Below are positions 34,036 to 46,098 of a DNA stretch of 64,000 nt, piece by piece. The translations under genes were made by a program, and so were the position numbers. Each line of letters starts with the position of its first letter. Positions within the stretch are counted from its first letter, which is position 1. Origin of the DNA: Ulota crispa (lineage: Eukaryota; Streptophyta; Bryopsida; Orthotrichales; Orthotrichaceae); contig OY987249.1 of the NCBI GenBank assembly GCA_963920765.1, forward strand, positions 13,764,817-13,828,816, read 5' to 3'. Under the pieces are notes generated by a model. The model ran no database searches. It was not told the DNA's origin and worked only from the letters and a program-made list of their open reading frames with translations.

Positions 34036-35112
34036 GTGCATGCACCACCATGCACTACCACTCTAGCAAGTGCATCAACAACTCCAAACATCACCAACAA
34101 CAACAAACGAACCCGGAGAGACAAAGGACCAAATTGGGTTCATCAAGAGGTGCTCGCCCCCATATATGCAAAACAGGACTTATTCTTGGAGGAGCTTGTT
34201 GCGGTAGATGGGAGGGACCTCATGACACTAGAGACCACAAAATGGATACACATATCTCAGGAATTGTTGAAGGCAAACTACTCACCTGTGGCTCGCGAAG
34301 GAACAACTTGCAAGGCAAAGTGGAATCTGATACTCCCTGAGTACAAGCAAATCACGGACTACTTGCACAAAACTCGGAGGAATATCCCGGAGTATTGGGA
34401 GTTGACATCTATAGAACAACAAGATGAAGGACTTTTGTAACAATTCTCTATAGAGTTTTACCGAGCCATTGACAAATGGTATGGATCCAAGCCTCAGATC
34501 CGCCCCATACATCTCAGGGACGTTCCACACTGAAAAGTGGATACAAACTTGGGAGCACATGATCCAGTACAAGAGGAGGTAGGAGAGGAAGATAGCACCT
34601 ATGAAGGGTCCAATGGCCCAACAGACTTGGATGTTGAAATAGGACCTAATGGTGGACTGGGCCTGGGCACCTCCGCTCACTCTCCAATACTATTGGTCTT
34701 CCCTCCATAGACTGCTGCCTCCACACCAACTCCAGTGTTGCATCTCGATGTGTTGGCCGCATCGTTCTTGAGGCCAGACTACTCAGTTCCACTTGGAGTT
34801 ACACCTCAAGTGATCAGCTCTTTAGGTAATTCATCATACTCCCTTGGAAGACAAGAGGGCAACACAGGTGTGAAGCAAAAAAATCAATCGGGACAAACCT
34901 TGATGGCAGAGGTGACAAAGGCAAATGTGGAGACGATTGCCAAGCAAATGAAGGAGAGCGCGCAATCCCATCACAAGATGGAGCGTATGAAGATTGAGGT
35001 TCAATTCAAATTGTTTGAACAAAACATGACTTTTCAACCAGACAGAGATCAATGTGCATATTCAAATGCAGCCAAAGTTAATGCCATTGCAAAAGCTACC
35101 GTAAGTAAGTAA
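34036..35112 (+). pseudogene. Harbinger accessory Myb/SANT-like protein, decayed (element 2)
   Basis: One frame with RRDKGPNWVHQEVLAPI, TTKWIHISQELLKANYSPVA, CKAKWNLILPEYKQITDYLH, NIPEYWELTS, then a Pro/Ser-rich linker and a helical end MERMKIEVQFKLFEQNM. Three or more premature stops lie between 34438 and 34735, with no clear frameshift. It aligns along its length with the minus-strand gene of element 1. The start is approximate. Confidence 0.75.
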
Positions 35113-35901
35113 GGTGAGATTGCCACTTGTCTTTTGCATAGAGCAGATGTGCTCAGCACTAGATTCAGCAAGCTCTCAAGCCTTGAGAGCGGCACTTCAG
35201 TATTCCAACAAAGAAAACAACAAACCCTTGGATTTCCCACTACACCCAGAGGAGAAGCTTACCTCCTCTATGAGTACACCCCCATGGAGACCAAAGACCG
35301 GTCCCCCAAAGATCCCGCAGCGGCAGTCCAGATCCAACGGCCCCCGAACCCAACATTAGTTTTGGAAATTCCCGCCGCAGCTACAAACACGCCCACGACA
35401 AGTGCCGCAACGACGGGAGTGGATGGACAAGCTCCCCACCAAAATGAGGAGCTATAGCTATGAGCCGGAGTGTGTATTGCCATCGAAGTGCCTTGGTGCA
35501 ATTCCACTGCGCTATTGCAGCTGGCTTGCCTTGCCAATGCAGGAGTTCTTTGTACTCATAGGATGCAGCAGTCACGATTAGTAGTTTCTAGAGTTCTTAG
35601 TATCAGACTCTATCGGATTGAACAGTATGACAATCCGTAGTGTAATTCTTGCATCATCTGAATACACAAAGACCAACAATTATTGTTCCATATTGTACTT
35701 CAGAGGCTATTACATGTCAACATGTTTGCAGCACTTTTCCTTCTAATATGCATTTTGTACATCATGAGATATGGTTATGCAAATTGTGCTTACGTAAATA
35801 TGTGCACACGCCCATTATCCTTTCATTATGCAAATTCTAAAAGGCATTATCAAGAGAACTTTAAATTCAATGAGGAAGTGTAGTAGCAATCACCTTCACG
35901 G

Positions 35902-37215
35902 CTATGGAATGTTCGGCCTGTGCATAGTCAAATGCACGCCAAGAAGCTGACGCTTCTGAACGGCCGCTGCTATCCTAGCTGTCGCAAGCATTGCCTCATT
36001 AGCTTCATGCCCATACGGCATATCAACCTCAATTTCGAATTCCCCCTCACAGTTGCCAGCTAAACCTTCTGAGTGTAGTACGCCAAACAAGTTTTGAACC
36101 TTGTCTTGCAATTGGTCTAGAAGCATGTTGTGCAGTATTGCTCAACATAGGATTACATCCAGTAGAAATGCTACATCCAACTCAAATTTAGTTAGCAACT
36201 CTCGAAACGTTTGCTTGAGAATGCCGAAAGCATTCTCTACCACACAATGACCTTTCCTGAGTTTCCTATTAAAAAGGGACTCAGCAAAAGACAATTGTCC
36301 ATTGCTCCTATGAAGTACCATAAGCCAAGGTAACAATAGATAACCCTGGTCTCTAAGAAGGTAAAGAGTGAAACCTTCAACTCCAGGCTAGTTGGTGAAA
36401 AAAAATTGTCAAGTAGACAAGCCATACAGTGAAGATCTCCTGAGCACTCTCAAATTGTTTGTGGACCCCGGCATACTTAAGAATAAATCCAAGACCCACT
36501 TGTCACTGTCCATGATAGCCTGACAGTTTAAGGTATAACCCCGCGACTTGAAGTAGTAGTAGTCAGCAAGAACAAAATGTGGCTTTGCAATTGAGATGTG
36601 TGTCCCATTGATTGCACCAAGTACAACTGGTAATCCACACAAGTTACCAAACTTTTGCTGTGTTAACCAAAGCCTCTCACCTGTCAGCCATAAAATTTTG
36701 TGCTTGAAAGTCACATTGATTGCATGAACGACGTCTCTCAAAAATCCACAGACAGTGCTCTTCCCTATCGCAAACATCTTAGAGTACACAAACAGTGACA
36801 CTCCATGAATCAATTTGAACAAGGTGCAAGCCACGCGTACAACAATTGGACTGGCAAGACGGTACTTTGTATCTTTTCTACTGATTTGAGCAGACAGCAT
36901 CTCAGCCAAGGTAAAAACATTCCGTTTTGGCGTTCAGAACGTTTCTATCCATCTTTTGTAGTCATATTTGCTCATGAGGAACCTTGAGAACCAAGCGGGG
37001 GATCTGGGCTTCACCCAGAACTGTAGGTTTGCCCTCATAAATAATGGAGGGGTGTAACCAAGGAAACCCTGCAATCCTAAATGCACCAAAGCAAGTGGAT
37101 CCTCAATTGGTTGACCTAGGGTGTCCAATATGTCCTCGGCAATACTCAAGGAATCCACCTCCTCGACATCAGGAGATGGCAACAAGAAACTTCCATGTGC
37201 TATCAACGCTTGCAC
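35902..37215 (-). pseudogene. Harbinger DDE nuclease, decayed (element 2)
   Basis: Blocks in order are FWVKPRSPAWFSRFLMSKYD, AEMLSAQISRKDTKYRLASP, GKSTVCGFLRDVVHAINVTF, GAINGTHISI, YYYFKSRGYTLNCQAIMDSD, GSTNNLRVLRRSSLYGLST, GHCVVENAFGILKQTFREL and KRQLLGVHLTM. At least two premature stops and two frame changes (between about 36425 and 36336) break it. Both catalytic Asp residues are Asn (INGT, TNNL), while the catalytic Glu (VENAFG) remains. It could not act. Confidence 0.85.
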
Positions 37216-38224
37216 AAGTAATCACAATCCCAAGAGCACAGCCAAATCAACATCTTGGCTAGTATCCATGACTGCTGAAGGTTCAAACGGAACCAATTGC
37301 CACGAGGAACGTTAAAAAAAATCAAAATTTCTTGTGTTAAAACAATCAAAGATTGTCCCATATGGCTTTGAAAACATTACACCCCAAAAATGGACTCCCC
37401 AATAACACCTCGTGCAATTCAAATTACGCAACGCACATGTCGGCATACCAATTTAGTCCCCACCCAACCCTCCACCACATAAGGCCATACACATGAACCT
37501 ACAAGCAGGGATTGAATATAAAAACAACTACAAAATCATGGAGAGAGGAAAACGTACCTTGTGCAATACCTATGCTTGCCCAGTTCCAAAATTGCAGCAA
37601 AAATTGACTGCACTCCTCGGATCACAACTCTCCCGCAACTCCAATTGAGCACCACAAAGCATGACAATGGTTCTCAGAACGCCGGATGCTGGTTCTCCAA
37701 CAAGCAACCGCAACAACACGTACGACCTAGTCACGTGTACACAACAATGATAGCACCAAGAGCACAGTAACGCAGGCGCGCAGAGCAAAGGGAGCAACAC
37801 GCATGAGGAGAAAATGAAAGAAAACCAGCACAAGAGAAGAGAAACCTCAACGTCTACATTACACGTTTAGTTCTACTAAAGAGCAAGGGGATGTAGAAAC
37901 CCCTCGCATTTTAATCATTACTTTTAGAAATGGCGCATCCGATGGGACTTTAAACCCCCCCTAACACCGCAAGTGGGAACACCCCTGCCCCTATATTTGC
38001 AGGAGCGTGGAAATCCTAGCTTCCCCCCTCAAAACCTACAAAGCCTGATTTACAAGGAACAGTGAAAATTTTAATTTTTTAAGACTCTTGTAGCTAATGC
38101 CGGGTGCAAATAGGGCTTTACAGTGAGCGAGTCAATCACCCTGGATTTTGCAGCACTTGCCTACAAAACAAGCTCTCCAGGTCCACCGTGAATATGAGTT
38201 GCACAAGCTCCATCAAAACCTTAA

Positions 38225-39153
38225 CCTCTAAAGGACCAAGCCATTTTTTTAGTGAAAAATACTGAAAACTACCACTTTTGGGGGAATGAGAGGAATGGTT
38301 TTTTTATTTATTTATTTTTAAAATCCAACCGTAGGATCTTGCTCTAGACAGCATGAGGTACTTGGGGAAAAAAATTGAGCTTATTCCAAATAACAAGGAC
38401 TGAGATTTTTACAAATGAAGTGAAGAAAAAAGTTTTTTTTCATACTGCTTAAAAATTTCAGATGCCGTTCACCACTCCTATATCAAAAATTTGCTCTACA
38501 CAAAGTTGAGGTTTTTTTTTCCCATGTAGAAGACCAAGTTAGGTATGTGTGGGAGAATTTTCAAATCACTTGAAACTATACAGCACATGGGAAAAATCAA
38601 TAAGTAAAAAGAAGTAGAGAATGGGTCAAAACACTAAATTGTTAAGAATTTAATTATTGAAATGAAAAATGCAAACCCCAAAAGTGATAATGTTGTAATA
38701 AACAATCTACTTCCTTTGGTTTAGTTTTTTTTCCAAACTAATGAAAATTGAGTAAAATAAAGGACTTCAAAGTTTATTTTAGAGTAGAGAATCCGTAACT
38801 ACCCGCAAACAAAAACTCCATATAACTTTCATGTCATTGATTGAAATGGAATGATTCAAAGCTTTTCATGCATGAAAAAATCTAAAGAACCAGTTTCAAA
38901 ATTTTATTTTAAAAATACATAATTTTTAACAAAGTTTTTGGGCTGCCCAAATGGGCAGCCCTCCCCAAAATTTCAGAAAAACATGCATAACTTCTTCAAT
39001 AAACTTTGGAATGAAGAAAAAAATTGAACCCCACGTAGATCTTTGAATTCCCCATCTTCCATAAAAGTTTCAAAAAATTACATAAAGTAGTTTACTCATA
39101 GGTACATAACCAAAACCCAAACGGTCCTTGAAGTGACAACCGGCCTTTAGGGG
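38225..39153. mobile_element. TTAA-target (piggyBac-type) element F
   Basis: A 929-bp element with TTAA at 38221-38224 and 39154-39157. Ends are CCTCTAAAGGACCAAGCC and, in complement, CCCCTAAAGGCCGGTTGTC. Same orientation as E. No gene. Confidence 0.8.
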
Positions 39154-39157
39154 TTAA

Positions 39158-39620
39158 AATGGTGTCGAGATTGAAGGGAAGCTCCTACGGCACGGCAACG
39201 CAACGCTTGTCCAGCAAAAGAGTGTGGAAAATAGAAAGGCACACAGAAACGCACTCACGGTCGAGGAGGTCGAGGAAGCAACCTTGGCACCTTGACAACG
39301 ACCAAATCCTACGAAAGAATGGGGCAACGACCCCACGTGAATCTACCAATTTACGTATCTACGGAAGCTCTTGATCTCATCACTACGGACAGCATCTAGG
39401 AATATACAATATTCCTCCTACTATCTACCACTATCATCATCTTTGAACCAGTAGGGTAGAAGCACCCAAATGCAACACTTACCTTACATGTGGGAATTGG
39501 GAGGGTCTTTTGTGAATCTAATAGCATGAGCTTGTTAGGAAATGGATACAGGTGAAAGGAAAATTGTTTTTGGAATTTTTTGAGATCATCTAAATAAATT
39601 ATGAATTGTTGAAGATAACT
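39158..39620. other. Gene-free stretch with a GC-rich patch
   Basis: Directly after element F, 39158-39375 is unusually GC-rich and open on both strands for 60-70 codons. No product is recognisable. Confidence 0.35.
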
Positions 39621-39624
39621 CCCT

Positions 39625-39893
39625 CACTACAAGAAAAAGGGCTCTTTTTGATTAAGGATTTTGACTACCAAAATGATACAACCACTAAGACTATTTGACT
39701 GGTCTAGTATGAGTCAAATAATTTAATTTATGACTACTTGTAGTCATAAATTAAATTATTTATGACTACATTCATGACTAATTACATTACTTATGACTAC
39801 ATGTGGTCATTTGACTAGTCATTTACTCTGAGTTGTGTTAGTCTTTTTTGTAATCAAAATCCTTAGTAAAAAATGGCCCTTTTTCTTGTAGTG
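39625..39893. mobile_element. CACTA-type MITE
   Basis: A 269-bp foldback element. It begins CACTACAAGAAAAAGGGC and ends with GGCCCTTTTTCTTGTAGTG (inverted repeat with a one-base offset), flanked by a 3-bp duplication CCT at 39622-39624 and 39894-39896. CACTA ends and 3-bp duplications define the En/Spm superfamily. The interior is a further palindrome built on TATGACTAC and its complement. Confidence 0.88.
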
Positions 39894-40141
39894 CCTAGAC
39901 TTACCTAATGTAGACATTAGACCCCCAAAAAAGTAACAGCAAAAAGACCATATCATGACAACAAAAAGACCATGTCACACCCAATCACAAACCGCTACCT
40001 ACACATTTTTGTTCTCTTATATTACCTTGCGGGTCTGGTTTGGGTGCATATATACGTTTCTTGTTTGGATGCAGGAGTGTTTACTTTAGGTTCAATTTTA
40101 GATGTCAAACAACTAGTGTTGCATTTGGGTGCTTCTACCTT

Positions 40142-40345
40142 ACAAGATTTCAAACCTCTGTTGGTTTCTTCACGAGATCTTTTTTTCTCAAGCACACTTT
40201 TCTTTGCTCTTTTTCAAAAAACCATAGTGGTTTCAAAGCTCTTTTCTTTGGTTTTTTGGTTTTTTGATATTTTCTTTTACATTTTTCATACAATAGACAT
40301 TGGGAGTAGATTTTAGCACCAAAGTCTTCTTGGTTTACATATAAG
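40142..40345. repeat. Direct repeat of about 200 bp, copy 1
   Basis: Shares GGTTTCTTCACGAGATCTTT, TTTCTTTGCTCTTTTTCAAA, TAGTGGTTTCAAAGCTC and TTGGGAGTAG with 40682-40885 in the same orientation. Confidence 0.85.
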
Positions 40346-40366
40346 TTAGTATTTCTTGTTTGGCCA

Positions 40367-40660
40367 ATAAGGTAGGAACACCCATCCTCGTGAAGGTCTC
40401 CATAACCATCACCTTTGAAATCTTGGAAAATCTATGGAAGTGAATAGATGTAATGAAAAGGATGTACGACATGTGAACATGAAATCTTAGTGTTGTTTAT
40501 GGGTGCAACGGCAAATCACTCTTTAAAAATTCACAACTTATTCTCACACTATCCAAATAGTGCATTCAAAAGTGCAAACTCATTATTTTTTTGTTGCTGA
40601 TAGGATCTTATAATTTACTAGATGTTTATTAATAATCATCATGTTCAAAACCCTTAAACT
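40367..40660. mobile_element. Truncated inverted copy of the TA-target MITE at 11267-11580
   Basis: In complement it follows 11290-11580: TTGAACATGATGATTATTAA, AGTTTGCACTTTTGAATGCA, CATGTTCACATGTCGTACAT and ACTTCCATAGATTTTCC, ending GGAACACCCATCC at the AGGTAG terminus. The opposite terminus is missing. It lies exactly between the two direct repeats. Confidence 0.75.
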
Positions 40661-40681
40661 CTCGATTATTGGAGTTCCTAG

Positions 40682-40885
40682 GGTTTCAAACCTTTGCTGG
40701 TTTCTTCACGAGATCTTTTTTTTCTCAAGCAGAATTTTCTTTGCTCTTTTTCAAAAAATTGTAGTGGTTTCAAAGCTCCTTTCTTTGGCTTTTTGGGTTT
40801 TTTGGTAATTTCTTCTGCATTTCTCACGCAATGGAGATTGGGAGTAGTTTTTACTGCACCAAGGACGTTTTGGTTTGCATAGGTT
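40682..40885. repeat. Direct repeat of about 200 bp, copy 2
   Basis: Second copy of the unit at 40142-40345, separated from it by the MITE fragment. A 103-codon ATG-started open frame at 40906-41217 follows it but resembles nothing I recognise. Confidence 0.85.
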
Positions 40886-41239
40886 ATTCAATATAGAACA
40901 AGAGTATGAATAGTACAAGACCTCTTTTCACTTATTTGGATGAGTTTGAGATTAATTTTGAGTGTGATTTGTGTGAAGGTGAGACTTACCTTTCTTCGAA
41001 GTGGGATTTTACCACACATTCTTTTGCTGCCCCTCAAGCAACACCTTTGCAACAAACCTTTTGTAATATGGCATCTAAGCTTATACACATGCATTCTCTC
41101 ATTGAAGTGCAAATTTACAAAATATCTCTCCCTAGACTTGGCTACTTTGATCAAAATATATTTTTCTTTCCTAGATTAGTGCAAGTTAGTAGCACTAGTG
41201 CTAGAGTCAATAATTAAAATGAGTAACACAAGATAAACA

Positions 41240-42023
41240 ATTCTCACTTCTAGAAAAGAGTGTTTTTTTTGACAAATTCTTGACACCAAAGTGAAAAAAT
41301 AATTGCAAAATATCTTGTGTTTTGACAACTTGGTGTCAAAAATACCATGAATTTTTTGTCAAACTTGATATGTTGCATATGTTGTCTAATAAAATGTGTT
41401 GAATGTTGTTGAAAGAAGGTGGAAATTAGTGTTTAGAGAAGTTGTGTTGAAAATTATGTTAAAAAATGATGTAAAAACTAAAAATGAAGAGAAAAATCAT
41501 TATTTACTCTTTTTTAATTCACTTTTACAAAAACTAGCACAAATTGTTCTCCCTCATTTTTTCCAAATTCAAATTGCTTAGCTTGCCCATCTACATTTTT
41601 GCCCTTGCAAGGGCTATTTGCAACTTTTGAGATTTGAACTCTCAATTTTTTTGAATGAGAGGTAGAGGCTCTTATCATAACTAACCAAGTTTTGCATTTA
41701 TATACAAACAAGTTTATTTACCCAAATTATTTCATATTCTTTGAACCTCTTCGTAGTTAGTTGTGAGTTTTCAAAATCATCAACTTCTTTCAAATTTTGT
41801 TTGATACGTCATTGACATCAAAACTTATTTACACTTTGTTTGACTCAATTTTTAACACCAACATGTCAAAAATACTTCAACATGGTTTTCGACTTTGATG
41901 TCAAAAATTATGTTGGAAATACTTTGACATGATTTTTGGCACTTTGATGTCAAATACAATGTTGAAAAAACAAATTTTAAAAATCTTGATTTAAAGGGAA
42001 AATGCGTTGAAAACAACACCCTT
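41240..42023. repeat. Internally repetitive block with TTTGAYRTCAAA words
   Basis: Variants of CTTTGATGTCAAAAA and its near-complement TTTTGACAYCAAAGTG recur at both ends (41265-41370 and 41810-41970). The outermost parts (GAGTGTTTTTTTTGAC; complement of the right edge GGGTGTTGTTTTCAAC) are weakly inverted. It may be a diverged foldback element of about 770 bp; family unknown. Confidence 0.35.
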
Positions 42024-42119
42024 TATTTGCAAAGTTTATAACCTGGTTATTGTTTTTGAATAATACAATTCCGAGTACAATTCTAGCCCAACATGAAATT
42101 TTTACTTGATCTCCTAAGA

Positions 42120-44100
42120 ATGAATAGTATTTTGGTTAAATAATTATTATGAAACACCTTTATATCCAACAGATAAAACATTTTCAAGTTTTTGTACTGA
42201 GCTTCAACTTGTAGATGTTGATAAAAGAATGTAGTCTCTCCTTAGATGAGTCATGTAAAATAGCAAATAGAAGTCCCAATGGTAGATATTGGGTACGAAA
42301 GGTGGTATTACAGTTGCCAAAAACTTCCAAAAAGTACAAAGTGAACTGCCAGTTCGTTCTTCAATTGACACAAAAGTAAGTGACTCATTCTGTGTGAACA
42401 TCAAGTTTTGGCATTTTCTAAATGCAAATTGAATTCATTGGATTACGGAACTTGGGGTGCAAGGGGAAATTGTAATAATTGTCATGATTATATTTTTACT
42501 CTGAAATCTAATTTTGGTCTTTAGTTTTTAGTTTTTTTAATAAAAATGGGTCAAGTTCTAGGAATGTCATGTTGCATTGTATTTTCATTTCTGGAAGCTG
42601 CTACTATACTTACATGCTCAAGAATATTTTATGAAAATTCCATCCATGATTCAGATTGATGGTCGTCCTCCATGGTGGTTCGGAATTGGCCACATTGATC
42701 AACATTTTCTTGTATTGAAAAATGAAACCTCCAATTTTTTTTTTTGCTTCTTGCTAGAAACTTGCTGCAACATAACTTTTTATTTTCAGTTTTGTTGTTT
42801 TTTAGCCCACATTCATAATAAATAGTTTATTATTACTTGACTTTCCAATTCTTGCACAATGGAAGTCAAGGTAGGAGCTGCAATTATTTGGGACAAATTT
42901 CTGCCATAATCTTACTTCATTTGGACATTGGCTACCTTGGAACCAAAACCAAAACGGGTGGGAAAAATAGATGAAATTGCCCAATCCCACTGAATAAACA
43001 TGAGATGAAACAAAACTCAGGTAAATGTTACTAATGTTAGGTACTTATTTTGTATGAACATGCATACATAGATGATTCTATCCGATTATTCCTTACTTGG
43101 ATGCATGTTGTTCCATCCATGAAAAATCCAAAAATGATAATAATTGCTGCACATCTAACAAGACTTACTTACAATGTGTATTTGAAGGTCCATTAGCATT
43201 ACCTCAAGAGCATGAATTTTGGAGTTTAGTGGAACGGATTTGCATGCGTACATTGATATAATGCGTTTTGCAAATTTTTGGTAAAATGCCTCAAGGAATT
43301 GCAAGTCCTCATATGACATAATTCTAATCCCATCCACTAATGACAAGTTTCCACATGGCTCAAGAATAAGCATGTAATGCCATGAATAAAATTCTTATGA
43401 TGTGGTTTTTGAATTTCATGCATTTTTGGTTTGTTCCAATTTTATTTTATTTTTATTTTTTTCTTTATGTAGTCATTCTTTTGATGTTTTTTGGTAGCAA
43501 GAATAAAATTCCTAAAAAACTCATTTTGAATAGCGCAATGGTGGATAAATGAGTTGCTGCAAATGCAGCATGAGGAACAATGCTAGGAAGCACACAGTCT
43601 TCCAACTAATTGTTGATTTAGAGGAAGAAAATAAAATAGCAATTATACATGTTCCTCATTGCATTCAAGCAAGTAAAATCATTTGAATTTGGATAAGGAA
43701 AATAGGGTTGTCCTAAACAAAGGTTGTGTTTCACTTGTATGTTGATCTCCTATGCTGTATAATGAAAACAAATTTTAAACTTCAATTCAAAAGAATTAGG
43801 CTAAATCCAAGGGTATTAGTAACTGATGATTCTCAAACTAAGGTGGAATGCTACAAATAATAATTATTACATGCCTTGTCTATATCGACTTGCTGCTATT
43901 GAATGAGGTCATTGGAGTTCTAGTAAGTTAAAATGTCTTGTAACTGAGGGAAGGGGTTATCTTTCTCAATTTTGGTTTGGATTGCCACTCTTGTATTTTC
44001 TTCCGCGCTTACAATATTTGCTAACAAAGGAGCTCACAAATGGTTTGAGTCATTTGAGTAAGCTCAATCGTAGCTTTTGAGCATTGCCTACTCCTTGCTT
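42120..44100. repeat. Inverted duplication of about 2 kb, left copy (uninterrupted)
   Basis: Aligns in reverse with 59450-63600. Shared words in reversed order include AAGTACAAAGTGAACTGCCA, GATGGTCGTCCTCCATGG, GTTTATTCAGTGGGATTGGGC (as complement), GCAAAACGCATTATAT (as complement) and ATATCGACTTGCT. This copy has no insertions and so shows the original sequence at the two insertion points in the other copy. Confidence 0.85.
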
Positions 44101-44193
44101 TATAGTGTTGTCCATTGACATTCTGCTATAAACACTACAAATCTAGGCGCAAAAAATTTGATCATTAGTGTTGATGGCCGATAGAACGTCATA

Positions 44194-44450
44194 CTTGTTA
44201 AATTGGGAAAAATAGAGGTACCATTTTGTACTCCACCTCAATCCAAAATACTCACCTCAAACCAAATTCAAAAGTATCAGATTTAGTTTGAGGCACTAAG
44301 ATTTTTTCCCTCACAAATTCCTCCTCTCAGGTGAGGACATGTGTACCCAAAAAAACGGTGGAGCTTGGTTTGGGGCTTGCTTTGGGGTGATCACCCCAAA
44401 CCTTCAAAAGTCCCAAAATGATTGTTTTGGCCCAATTTAACAAATATGGC
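44194..44450. mobile_element. Foldback MITE related to 15886-16146
   Basis: Ends TTGTTAAATTGGGAAAAA and, in complement, TTGTTAAATTGGGCCAAAA. The next segment TTTTGTACTCCACCTCAATC matches the element downstream of PEX11. Confidence 0.6.
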
Positions 44451-46098
44451 GATGTAGTCTATATCTGGTGCATATTTGAAATTGAACTAAAAAAACTCCT
44501 ACTTTTGAATGTTTTATTTTTATTTATTTTTATTTTAAATACATGCTACAAATGCTATGTTACAAATATTTGCAAAATACATGTATTGTTTGAATGTCCA
44601 AGTTTGAGAAGTTTTTGAAGCTCCTTGCTAATTGTTACTTTACATATACTAGGATTCAAGCCCATGAAAACTTGGGCCCTTTACACCTAAATTCCCATTT
44701 TTCATCTAGTTTGTTATGAACATATACCAAATGTTTTTCTGTATTTTTATTGCAAGATTCCTATAATTAGATTTTTTCCAAATATTCAACCCATTTGTTA
44801 TCCGGTAATTTCAAGTTGCAATCATTTTCTTTCTCGCCGTAGCCGGTTCTTCCCAAACGTTAACCCCAAGATTGGATGCTACTGTACCTTATGAGTAGCT
44901 TCAGCAGTTCATTGCCTAATAATTAATTAGGGTTGAGAAATGAGAAATGCTATTAGGCAGCTGAAATCTTTATATAAAGAATTTCGCCATTTATAAAAAA
45001 AAATGAAAACATTTAGGCATTCATTTTGTTTAGATTCTGCAAGTGAACTGTCATACTCAATTAATATCTCCGGTTCTTTAAAATAGCCATTTTTTACTTG
45101 AAATATCGATATCATGGAAGATTATATTTGCATGTTATCATAGGTATAGAATTTAATTGGTAATAAATTTTAGTTGCTTTCAGCATCTTTGTGTTGAATA
45201 TATTTTATTTCAGCATTATTTTTATTTCATTTTAAAAAGATTCGGCAATGACTTTGCATAATTACAAAAAAAATTAGGCAATTTTTTCAACAATTATTTT
45301 TGCCAAAGCTGCTAGGAAGGTACGGCATATTGCTATGTGAAAATTTTATGGGGCGCAGAGCAAGGTTTATTTTTTGGTTTTTTTACCAATGTTTGTGTGG
45401 CATCCTCTGAAAGTGCTTTGTATCTTGCAGGCTTCATCCTATTTTTGGTTGTTGAAGGTGGCACCTATGCATGGATTTTTGCAGTATCATGGGTTTTTTT
45501 TTTTAGGCAAAAAATATTCATTGACATTTTTTGAAAATATCCAAATAACATTAGACATTACTTAATTATTACATGGAATTGGATTAGATAGTACCTCAAA
45601 TGATTTTGAAGTGATGGCATCAATTCTCAATTTGAGAAGAATTTTATGGAAACCTAAACTCCAATACAATTTTCATTATTGCAGTTTGGCATTTTTTGAA
45701 AAAAATTCCCCCTCTTCTTTCTATAGGCTTGAAGCTCTTTTTTTTTGAGGCAATTGGGCCTTAAATTGCCCAAAAAAAACACTAGCGCAGAGTGTCACGC
45801 CTTTGCCGCGTGCCGATGCGGATGCTCTCGCGCTACAATAGGACACAAGAAGATAAAAGGAGCTCTATTCACACCAGCATAACGACACCGCAGGACAACC
45901 GTAGAATGTCTCGTGAAACATCAGAAAGCCATCGCCAGAAACAAAAGGCCACGACGAAGAGCGTCAAGGATCGGCGTCGCATTCTCTCATTCCATCGCCT
46001 CCGGAACTCCCTGGCACGTTTCCGCATGGCAGCTGCACAACCAAATCCACTGCTCAATTGGCATACTCTGTGACAATTGACATAATTAGGCTGTAACT
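44451..46098. promoter_or_regulatory. Upstream region of the PPR gene
   Basis: 44451-45780 is AT-rich with nothing recognisable. From about 45783 to 46080 the sequence becomes GC-rich and contains a 93-codon open frame (45792-46073). I read it as promoter or 5' untranslated sequence of the PPR gene; the open frame could be an upstream ORF. Confidence 0.4.

Larger units (their letters stand above)
32356..38117. mobile_element. PIF/Harbinger transposon 2, 5.8 kb, with both genes
   Basis: Terminal inverted repeats AGTCCCATTTGCACTTGGCA (left, continuing TTAGTA) and AGCCCTATTTGCACCCGGCA (complement of the right end, continuing TTAGCTA) are flanked by TTA at 32353-32355 and 38118-38120, the classic Harbinger TWA duplication. 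The Myb/SANT-like gene is on the plus strand and the nuclease on the minus, so it is inverted relative to element 1. Both genes are decayed. It is nearly hugged by TTAA elements E (80 bp left) and F (100 bp right). Confidence 0.9.

Noticed and set aside
40906-41217. 103-codon ATG-started open frame
   Set aside because: No family recognised and no splice or codon-use support; it lies in repeat-rich AT-rich DNA.
45792-46073. 93-codon basic open frame upstream of the PPR gene as a separate gene
   Set aside because: Ser/Arg-rich composition, no recognised domain, and its position fits the PPR 5' untranslated region or promoter.
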